Assembly: GCA_905373085.1 (NCBI GenBank)
Contig: CAJPRR010000149.1
Coordinates: forward strand, 1 to 5,057
Source of the DNA: an uncultured Selenomonas sp.
GTDB taxonomy: Bacteria > Bacillota > Negativicutes > Selenomonadales > Selenomonadaceae
Length of the DNA: 5,057 nucleotides
Direction: 5' to 3'
The notes beneath the pieces are model-generated. The model searched no databases. It was given only the letters and a program-made list of their open reading frames with translations, and had not been told where the DNA came from. A program made the translations under genes and the position numbers. Below are positions 1-4,359 of the stretch, in pieces. Each line of letters begins with the position of its first letter. The first letter of the stretch is position 1.

Positions 1-1
1 G

Positions 2-304
2 CGGGATATTCTCCCGATGCTTGCGTCGACGAAAGGAGATCTTCGGTGTATCTCTGTAGAACATCTGCTTTGGGAAGAAATGCCTGCCGCGAATCAAACG
101 GTGCGGGGTGTGCAGCTCATCTTCCGAGGGACAGGAGAAGAGCTTAGCCTCTATGATATTGCGAAAAAGGTGGAAGCAGTCGCTGACTGCTTCCGAGGAG
201 AGGTTGATATTTTGTGGCAGGTCGATCTATGTGAAGCGAATGAGATACTGATGTTTTCTGTGTATGAAATGCATCACGCAGGCATTGCGTCGAAAGCTGT
301 GTGA
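2..304 (+). CDS. Divergent FtsZ-like protein, C-terminal domain (5' end outside window)
   Basis: The reading frame is open from the first bases of the window to TGA at 302-304, so this is the 3' end of a longer gene; the ATG at 17 is probably internal. The roughly 100 visible residues follow the pattern of the FtsZ C-terminal domain. A segment RGVQLIFRGTGEELSLYDI matches the place where FtsZ has an 'A-K/R-G-V-L-x-N-I-T-G-G-x-D-L-S-L-x-E-V' strand-turn-helix. It is followed by a helix (AKKVEAVADCF), then a strand pair (VDILWQVDL, then EILMFSVYEM) where FtsZ has 'ANIIFGAVID...DEIRVTVIATG'. The canonical glycines of that last strand are absent and no C-terminal FtsA/ZipA-binding tail follows, so this is a paralogue or diverged relative rather than the housekeeping division protein. 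The GTP-binding half would lie upstream and cannot be seen. Composition is less GC-rich than the glycolytic genes. The assignment rests on pattern recognition only. Confidence 0.55.
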   Translation, partial: RDILPMLASTKGDLRCISVEHLLWEEMPAANQTVRGVQLIFRGTGEELSLYDIAKKVEAVADCFRGEVDILWQVDLCEANEILMFSVYEMHHAGIASKAV

Positions 305-371
305 GCCGTCAAAGTTCTTCACTTGGACTGAATATATGCGTCTAATTTGCGTGCAATAGAGATTTTTGCAG

Positions 372-377
372 AAAGGG
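372..377 (+). promoter_or_regulatory. Ribosome binding site for the PepSY-type frame
   Basis: AAAGGG lies 7 nt upstream of the ATG at 385. It favours that ATG over the TTG at 366, which opens the downstream frame but has no comparable purine-rich site before it. The ATG at 379 is followed at once by TAG and is not usable. Confidence 0.5.
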
Positions 378-384
378 TATGTAG

Positions 385-629
385 ATGGTGTTTTCCGGCG
401 ATGGCATGAGATTAGATATTCATATTCAAGAACGCCTGACCACAACAATTGGACACTCGCATTACAAAAACGCTTGACCACAACAACCGCAACAGACCTC
501 CCAGTTTCCGTGACCAACTGTTTCTTCCAGCCCGTCTATCGCGTGAAGTGCTATGCAAATAATGTGAAGTATGAGCTGATCCTCGACGCGCAGTCGGGCG
601 CGGCGCTCTACCGCGAGGTTGACGACTGA
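385..629 (+). pseudogene. Small PepSY-domain reading frame broken by a tandem duplication
   Basis: Translation from ATG 385 (good ribosome site) runs through one copy of a short repeat and stops at a TGA at 475-477. The continuation is open in another frame to TGA 627-629. That frame ends in a clear PepSY-like segment: 'PVYRVKCYANNVKYELILDA' then 'QSGAALYREVDD', the usual Y-x-V-x5-8-Y-E-x-x-I/L-D-A-x-[ST]-G pattern. Removing the second repeat copy (449-486, 38 nt) joins both parts in one frame of 68 codons with no stop. PepSY domains are usually exported and inhibit or accompany peptidases or sit in envelope proteins. No signal peptide is visible here, so even the restored frame may be a remnant. 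Alternatively, a functional 87-residue protein could begin at TTG 366. The gene converges on the minus-strand repeat-protein gene. Confidence 0.5.
412..486 (+). repeat. Degenerate 37/38-bp tandem duplication
   Basis: Copy 1 is 412-448 (37 nt) and copy 2 is 449-486 (38 nt), directly adjacent. Aligned by eye they differ at seven positions, all transitions (A/G or C/T), plus one extra A at 464 in copy 2. The last 22 nt of each copy match at 20 of 22 positions. Both copies encode the same peptide pattern when read in matching frames (LDIHIQERLTTT versus LDTRIQKRLTTT once the extra A is ignored). This supports a true duplication of coding sequence. Confidence 0.8.
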
Positions 630-658
630 GAAGGGGGCGTTGTTGCTGGGCGAATGAG

Positions 659-697
659 AGAGAGCCTGCCGCATGTTCGTCATGCGGCAGGCTCTCT
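659..697. terminator. 17-bp perfect stem-loop between convergent genes (probable bidirectional terminator)
   Basis: Arms 659-675 and 681-697 are perfectly complementary over 17 bp around a 5-nt loop (TTCGT). The hairpin lies 29 nt past the PepSY frame stop and 29 nt past the stop of the minus-strand repeat gene, where a shared terminator would sit. Neither side has a convincing U-tract: TGCTGCTTCGG follows on the plus strand and CTCATTCG on the minus strand. Termination may therefore be weak, or the hairpin may mainly protect the 3' ends of the transcripts. Confidence 0.6.
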
Positions 698-716
698 TGC
701 TGCTTCGGTATGTATT

Positions 717-735
717 GGCGCATGGCTTATGCGCC
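717..735. other. Small inverted repeat over the stop codon of the repeat-protein gene
   Basis: GGCGCAT at 717-723 and ATGCGCC at 729-735 form a 7-bp stem with a 5-nt loop that covers the minus-strand TAA (727-729). With the larger hairpin at 659-697 it would give the minus-strand transcript two successive stem-loops at its 3' end. It may be fortuitous. Confidence 0.35.
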
Positions 736-1557
736 GACATCGACCTTCGTATTGCGCGTGGGGTTCTTCGCGGCTTCGGCGGCGTTCTGCATCTGGCGCA
801 GGTAGGCGGCCTTCGCCTGCTGCAGCACGGACGGCGTATGGCGTGCGGCCGTCTCGACGATGCGCTTGTTCGCCTGCTGGAAGGCGGACGAGCCGACCTT
901 CGTGTCGTTGCCGAAGGGCGAGGATTTGGAAACGGCGTTCGCGGCGCGAGAGGCGCGTGATGCCGACCTTTGCGCGAGGGCGAAAGCTTCTTCGTTTGCC
1001 TTCTGGAACTTCGATGAGCCGACCTTCGTATCGTTGCCGAAGGGCGAGGCCATGTAGACGGCCTTTGCTTCGCGTGCCGACTTTGCGATCGAGCGGTCGG
1101 CGAGCTGCGCCGCCTCCTCGTTCGACTGCTGGAATTTCGAGGAGCCGAGCTTCGTGTCGTTGCCGAGGATCGAGCCCATGTAGTACGCCTTGGCGGCGCG
1201 GGCGGAGCTGGCAATCGAGCGGTCGGCGAGGGCGATCGCCTCCTCGTTCGACTGCTGGAACTTCGACGTGCCGAGCTTCGTGTCATTGCCGAAAGGCGAG
1301 GACATGTAGATCTCCTTCGCCGCGCGTGCAGACTGCGCGATCGAGCGATTGGCAAGCTGCTCCGCTTCCTTGTTTGACTGCTGGAATTTCGAGGTGCCGA
1401 GCTTCGTATCGTTGCCGAAGGGCGAAGACTTGTAGACTTCCTTTGCCTCGTGCCATCCTTGGGCGGCCTTTTGGCGACCTACTTCGGCGAGGTTCAAGTT
1501 GATCTTCTCGAACGTTGCCGAGCCGTAGGGGTTGACTGAAATTGAAGAGATGCTCAT
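727..1557 (-). CDS. Tandem-repeat protein of unknown function (42-residue repeats)
   Basis: This is a 276-residue protein I do not recognise. The start is taken as ATG 1557-1555 because GGAGG (1566-1570) lies 8 nt upstream; an in-frame ATG at 1590 would add 11 residues and has no such site. Residues 1-43 are an N-terminal part whose last 32 residues match the second part of the repeat. Five full 42-residue repeats follow at 44-85, 86-127, 128-169, 170-211 and 212-253, then a 23-residue tail ending NPTRNTKVDVGA, which echoes the repeat's SPFGNDTKVGSS. Each unit has an invariant turn-like GNDTK at repeat positions 5-9, then G11, S13, F15, Q16 and N19, then an Ala/Glu/Arg-rich stretch likely to be an amphipathic helix. 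There is no cysteine, one tryptophan (W35), no signal peptide and no membrane segment, so a cytoplasmic or non-classically exported structural or binding role is possible. Codon use resembles the neighbouring native genes, and the gene has its own promoter. Confidence 0.85.
   Translation of the reverse strand: MSISSISVNPYGSATFEKINLNLAEVGRQKAAQGWHEAKEVYKSSPFGNDTKLGTSKFQQSNKEAEQLANRSIAQSARAAKEIYMSSPFGNDTKLGTSKFQQSNEEAIALADRSIASSARAAKAYYMGSILGNDTKLGSSKFQQSNEEAAQLADRSIAKSAREAKAVYMASPFGNDTKVGSSKFQKANEEAFALAQRSASRASRAANAVSKSSPFGNDTKVGSSAFQQANKRIVETAARHTPSVLQQAKAAYLRQMQNAAEAAKNPTRNTKVDVGA
799..1428 (-). repeat. Five in-frame 126-bp coding repeats
   Basis: On the minus strand the units are 1303-1428, 1177-1302, 1051-1176, 925-1050 and 799-924, each exactly 126 bp (42 codons) with no gaps. 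The DNA is most conserved over the block encoding PFGNDTK and SSKFQQ. Units 1-3 are most alike; units 4 and 5 have diverged most, for example the helix of unit 5 (RIVETAARHTPSVLQQAK). The constant length suggests selection on a structural period, or recent duplication of whole units. Confidence 0.9.
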
Positions 1558-1565
1558 CGTTCTTT

Positions 1566-1570
1566 CCTCC
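1566..1570 (-). promoter_or_regulatory. Ribosome binding site that fixes the repeat-protein start
   Basis: CCTCC on the plus strand reads GGAGG on the minus strand, 8 nt before ATG 1557, in a purine-rich run (GGGAGGAAAGA). It supports the 276-residue start over the in-frame ATG at 1590. Confidence 0.8.
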
Positions 1571-1632
1571 CTGCTTCCCTGCCGGGTCATGCTGATGATT
1601 CACATGGAACCTTCCTAGGATATTCTCCCCAT

Positions 1633-1661
1633 ATTATAACAAATATTTCTTTTGCCTTCAA
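1633..1661 (-). promoter_or_regulatory. Promoter of the repeat-protein gene
   Basis: On the minus strand a perfect -10 TATAAT (1638-1633) is preceded by TGT, giving an extended -10 (TGTTATAAT). A -35 TTGAAG (1661-1656; consensus TTGACA) lies 17 bp upstream with an A-rich spacer. Transcription would start near 1626 and leave a leader of about 70 nt before the ATG at 1557. This is a strong sigma-70/sigma-A pattern. Confidence 0.75.
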
Positions 1662-1696
1662 TGTCTTCCCAGAATATTTCCTAACCTAGAATATCA

Positions 1697-1726
1697 TTGA
1701 CAATTGCTCCCGTTTTAGTGTAATAT
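1697..1726 (+). promoter_or_regulatory. Promoter of the gap-pgk-tpiA cluster
   Basis: A perfect -35 TTGACA (1697-1702) and a -10 TAATAT (1721-1726) are separated by 18 bp. Transcription would begin near 1733, leaving a leader of about 120 nt before gap. It lies back to back with the repeat-protein promoter, with 35 bp between the two -35 boxes. Confidence 0.75.
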
Positions 1727-1738
1727 TAAAGAAGAATT

Positions 1739-1853
1739 GGCGGGGGCTTTTGCCCTTGCCGGAAGGTTTCGCGGACGGTGCGCGGGTTTTTCCTTGCTTC
1801 GTCCGTATCGCCGCCGGGCAAAGCCGGGGGAAGGACTAGGGGGTATTTTACAA
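1739..1853 (+). promoter_or_regulatory. Structured 5' leader of gap
   Basis: The roughly 120-nt leader can fold in more than one way. Hairpin A pairs 1739-1747 with 1752-1760 (9 bp including two G-U pairs, TTTT loop). A longer-range stem pairs CGGACG (1772-1777) with CGTCCG (1800-1805). GGGCAAA (1816-1822) can also pair with TTTGCCC (1749-1755), which would compete with hairpin A. A T5 run at 1787-1791 follows a short GC-rich inverted repeat. AGGGGG (1838-1843) is the likely ribosome site, 10 nt before the ATG. I do not recognise a known riboswitch class; a regulatory role is inferred. Confidence 0.4.
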
Positions 1854-2867
1854 ATGGCAGTAAAAGTAGCGATCAATGGTTTCGGACGTATCGGCCGCCT
1901 CGCGTTTCGTCAGATGTTTGATGCAGAGGGCTATGAAGTCGTAGCCATCAACGATCTCACGAACCCCAAGATGCTCGCACACCTCTTGAAGTACGATTCG
2001 ACGCAGGGCAAGTACGAATACGCGGACAAGGTGGAAGCCGGCGAGGACTCCATCACGGTCAACGGCAAGAAGATCAACATCTACAAGGAAGCTGACGCCT
2101 CGAAGATTCCTTGGGGCAAGCATGACGTCGACGTCGTGCTCGAATGCACGGGCTTCTATACCTCGAAGGAAAAGGCTTCGGCGCATCTGGCCGCCGGCGC
2201 GAAGAAGGTCGTCATCTCGGCGCCTGCCGGAAACGATCTGCCGACGATCGTCTTCAACGTCAACCACAAGATTCTGAAACCTGAGGACAAGATCATCTCG
2301 GCGGCTTCTTGCACGACGAACTGCCTCGCTCCGATGGCGAAGGGGCTCAATGACCTCGCACCGATCCAGAGCGGCATCATGGCGACGATTCATGCATACA
2401 CGGGCGATCAGATGACCTTGGACGGCCCGCAGCGCAAGGGCGATCTGCGCCGCAGCCGCGCCGCCGCCGTCAACATTGTGCCGAACTCGACGGGCGCGGC
2501 GAAGGCGATCGGCCTCGTCATCCCCGAGCTCAAGGGCAAGCTCATCGGCGCAGCGCAGCGCGTCCCGACTCCTACGGGTTCGACGACGCTTCTCTTCGCT
2601 GTCGTCAAGGGCGAGGTCACGGTCGAGCAGATCAACGCGCAGATGAAGAAGGAAGCGACGGAGTCCTACGGCTACAACGAGGACGAGATCGTCTCCAGCG
2701 ATATCGTTGGCATGCGCTACGGCTCGCTCTTCGATGCGACGCAGACGATGGTCAGCCCCATCGGTGACGGCAACACGCAGGTGCAGGTCGTTTCGTGGTA
2801 CGACAACGAGAACAGCTACACGAGCCAGATGGTTCGCACGATCAAGTACTTCGCTGAATTGAAGTAA
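1854..2867 (+). CDS. gap: Glyceraldehyde-3-phosphate dehydrogenase, type I
   Basis: This cytoplasmic glycolytic enzyme oxidises glyceraldehyde-3-phosphate with NAD+ and phosphate to 1,3-bisphosphoglycerate. The product is 337 residues, the normal length. Its N-terminal Rossmann fold begins with NGFGRIGR at residues 8-15. Asp34 in INDLTN is the usual NAD-selecting acid. The catalytic cysteine is Cys153 in SCTTNCLAP, paired with His180 in ATIHAYTGDQ. The phosphate-site loop GPQRKGDLRRSRAAAVNIVP and the C-terminal SWYDNENSY motif (314-322) are intact. The start is ATG 1854 because the family begins with (M)xVKVAINGFGRIGR; the frame is open upstream to a TTG at 1737, but that would begin at the transcription start and add a 39-residue low-quality extension. 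NAD dependence and glycolytic (rather than gluconeogenic) use are inferred from Asp34 and from linkage to pgk and tpiA. The gene is first in the cluster behind its own strong promoter. Confidence 0.98.
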   Translation: MAVKVAINGFGRIGRLAFRQMFDAEGYEVVAINDLTNPKMLAHLLKYDSTQGKYEYADKVEAGEDSITVNGKKINIYKEADASKIPWGKHDVDVVLECTGFYTSKEKASAHLAAGAKKVVISAPAGNDLPTIVFNVNHKILKPEDKIISAASCTTNCLAPMAKGLNDLAPIQSGIMATIHAYTGDQMTLDGPQRKGDLRRSRAAAVNIVPNSTGAAKAIGLVIPELKGKLIGAAQRVPTPTGSTTLLFAVVKGEVTVEQINAQMKKEATESYGYNEDEIVSSDIVGMRYGSLFDATQTMVSPIGDGNTQVQVVSWYDNENSYTSQMVRTIKYFAELK

Positions 2868-2885
2868 GGGAATCACGGATAAATT

Positions 2886-2939
2886 CAGCGCGTCCTTAGC
2901 GCGGTCGGCGAAGCACGGGAGAGGCGAAGCTAGCGCGCC
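2886..2939 (+). repeat. Short imperfect repeats in the gap-pgk spacer
   Basis: GGCGAAGC occurs at 2907-2914 and 2923-2930. AGCGCG-type words occur three times: CAGCGCG near 2886, TTAGCGCG near 2897 and CTAGCGCG near 2930. The stretch is GC-rich and could form small stems. No open frame or known element is recognised. Confidence 0.35.
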
Positions 2940-2971
2940 TTTCTGAGAAAATCAGCCGAGTCAAGATCCAT

Positions 2972-3010
2972 GAGGTCCGGCCGCGTTTGGGCCGGGCCTC
3001 TGTTCTTTTT
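2972..3010 (+). terminator. Intrinsic terminator or attenuator between gap and pgk
   Basis: GAGGTCCGGCC (2972-2982) pairs with GGCCGGGCCTC (2990-3000) as an 11-bp stem with a single G-U pair and a 7-nt loop, followed by TGTTCTTTTT (3001-3010). This is the form of a Rho-independent terminator. It would end a share of transcripts after gap and leave pgk and tpiA on read-through, unless pgk has a promoter I cannot see. Excess gap message over pgk is common in Firmicutes, so partial termination is plausible. Confidence 0.7.
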
Positions 3011-3027
3011 CGCGACTTTTTCTTTTC

Positions 3028-3035
3028 AAGGGAGG
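3028..3035 (+). promoter_or_regulatory. Ribosome binding site that fixes the pgk start
   Basis: AAGGGAGG lies 6 nt before ATG 3042. It rules out the in-frame ATG at 2970, which falls just before the terminator hairpin and would put 24 non-homologous residues in front of the enzyme. Confidence 0.85.
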
Positions 3036-3041
3036 ATTTTT

Positions 3042-4259
3042 ATGAACAAGAAGACGATCAAGGATATCGACGTCAAGGGCAAGAAGGTCTTCGTGCGCGT
3101 CGATTACAATGTGCCATTTGACGACAAGATGAATATCACGAACGACACGCGCATGGTGCGCACGCTGCCGACGCTCAATTATCTTCTTGACGGCGGCGCG
3201 GCGCTGATTCTCGCGTGCCACATCGGCCGCCCGACGGAAGCGAAGGAGGAGAAGTTCTCGACGAAGCATCTTGTGAAACACTTGTCGGAGCTTCTGAAGA
3301 AGGATGTGAAGTGGGCGTCCGACTGCGTAGGGCCTGAAGCCGAGAAGGCAGCGGCAGACTTGAAGCCGGGCGAAGTCTTGCTCCTCGAGAACCTGCGCTA
3401 CCACAAGGAAGAGAAGAAGAACGATCCGGCTTTCGCCAAGCAGCTCGCCGCGCTCGCGGACATTGCCGTTGATGACGCCTTCGGCGTCGCGCACCGCGCC
3501 CACGCCTCGAATGTCGGCATCGCTTCCAATCTGGAGACGGTCGCGGGCTTCCTCATGGAGAAGGAGATCAACTACATCGGCAAGACGCTCGAAGCGCCCG
3601 CGCATCCTTTCGTCGCCATCATCGGCGGCGCGAAGGTATCGGACAAGATCGGCGTCATCAGCAACATGATCGAGAAGGTCGACACGATCATCATCGGCGG
3701 CGGCATGGCGCACACGTTCGACGCGGCCAAGGGGCTGCCGATCGGCGATTCGCTGTGCGAGCCGGACAAGATGGATCTCGCGAAGGAGCTTCTGAAGAAG
3801 GCGGAGGCGAAGGGCGTCAAGGTCATCCTGCCGCTCGACGTCGCCGTCGCGAACATGTTCCCGCTCGCTGACGAGGCGAAGTTCGCCTCCGAGGGCAAGA
3901 CGAAAGTCGTCGCGGTCGATAAGGTGGAGAATGGCTGGCAGGCGCTCGACAGCGGCCCGAAGACGTCGGAGGCGTATGTCGAGGCTCTGAAGGGCGCGAA
4001 GACGATCATTTGGAACGGTCCGATGGGCGTCTTCGAGTGCGACGAGTTCGCCAAGGGCACGCTCGCAGTCGCAAAAGCGGTCGCCGATGCGACGGAGGCA
4101 GGCGCGACGAGCATCGTCGGCGGCGGCGATTCCATCGCGGCGCTGAAGAAGACGGGGCTTTCGGACAAGATTTCGCACATCTCGACGGGCGGCGGCGCGA
4201 CGCTGGAATTCCTTGAGGGAAAGGTTCTGCCGGGCATCGCGGCGATTGCCGAAAAGTAA
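3042..4259 (+). CDS. pgk: Phosphoglycerate kinase
   Basis: This cytoplasmic enzyme transfers the acyl phosphate of 1,3-bisphosphoglycerate, the Gap product, to ADP, giving ATP and 3-phosphoglycerate. The product is 405 residues, close to the usual length of about 395-400. The N-terminal substrate domain shows FVRVDYNVP (17-25, with the substrate-binding Asp and Asn), CHIGRPT, LLLENLRYHKEE and VDDAFGVAHRAHAS. The C-terminal nucleotide domain shows FVAIIGGAKVSDKIG, IIGGGMAHTF, WNGPMGVFE, GGGDSIAAL (from 360) and STGGGATLEFLEG (from 381). All core motifs look intact. The start is set by the strong ribosome site at 3028-3035. It lies 174 nt after gap, behind a terminator-like hairpin, and 100 nt before tpiA. 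CHIGRP replaces the commoner SHLGRP, a conservative change. Confidence 0.98.
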   Translation: MNKKTIKDIDVKGKKVFVRVDYNVPFDDKMNITNDTRMVRTLPTLNYLLDGGAALILACHIGRPTEAKEEKFSTKHLVKHLSELLKKDVKWASDCVGPEAEKAAADLKPGEVLLLENLRYHKEEKKNDPAFAKQLAALADIAVDDAFGVAHRAHASNVGIASNLETVAGFLMEKEINYIGKTLEAPAHPFVAIIGGAKVSDKIGVISNMIEKVDTIIIGGGMAHTFDAAKGLPIGDSLCEPDKMDLAKELLKKAEAKGVKVILPLDVAVANMFPLADEAKFASEGKTKVVAVDKVENGWQALDSGPKTSEAYVEALKGAKTIIWNGPMGVFECDEFAKGTLAVAKAVADATEAGATSIVGGGDSIAALKKTGLSDKISHISTGGGATLEFLEGKVLPGIAAIAEK

Positions 4260-4300
4260 GAGCTTCTGCCGAGAAGGAGCAGGAGAAGGATAGAAGCTTT
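4259..4300 (+). other. Stem-loop overlapping the pgk stop codon
   Basis: AGCTTCT (4261-4267) pairs with AGAAGCT (4292-4298), extendable to 9 bp with A4259-T4300 and G4260-T4299. The 24-nt loop is purine-rich and contains GGAG-like words. Possible roles are mRNA stability or processing after pgk; this is inference. Confidence 0.4.
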
Positions 4301-4301
4301 G

Positions 4302-4332
4302 CGGGAGCGCGTGCTTTTCTGACGTGCTCCCG
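4302..4332 (+). other. 11-bp stem-loop between pgk and tpiA
   Basis: CGGGAGCGCGT (4302-4312) pairs with ACGTGCTCCCG (4322-4332) with one G-U pair and a 9-nt loop. No U-tract follows (ACAGTTCCG), so it does not look like an intrinsic terminator. A processing or stabilising hairpin upstream of the tpiA ribosome site is more likely. Confidence 0.5.
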
Positions 4333-4359
4333 ACAGTTCCGTACGAGGAGGAAGGTTTT

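Noticed and set aside
4..15. GGATATTCTCCC at 4-15, repeated at 1618-1629
   Set aside because: The first copy is inside the FtsZ-like coding region and the second in the repeat-gene leader. A 12-base match with no shared context may be chance, and no third copy was found.
323..360. Possible promoter for the PepSY frame with TTGGAC at 323-328
   Set aside because: No acceptable -10 box lies 16-18 bp downstream, so support is too weak to annotate.
799..1428. CRISPR-like array
   Set aside because: The 126-bp units are contiguous, in frame and protein-coding, with no alternation of short repeats and unique spacers and no cas genes.
462..1502. Long open frames in other phases across the repeat gene (minus-strand 462-1355, plus-strand 654-1502)
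   Set aside because: They are periodic because the DNA is periodic, and translate to Arg/Ser/Pro-rich low-complexity sequence. Only the 727-1557 minus-strand frame has a ribosome site, a promoter and balanced residue composition.
1737..1853. N-terminal extension of GAPDH from TTG 1737
   Set aside because: It would begin at or next to the predicted transcription start, has no ribosome site, and its 39 residues are not part of the family.
1848..2876. A 342-codon open frame on the minus strand opposite gap
   Set aside because: It is a shadow of gap with low-complexity Arg/Asp/Val-rich translation and no homology I can recognise.
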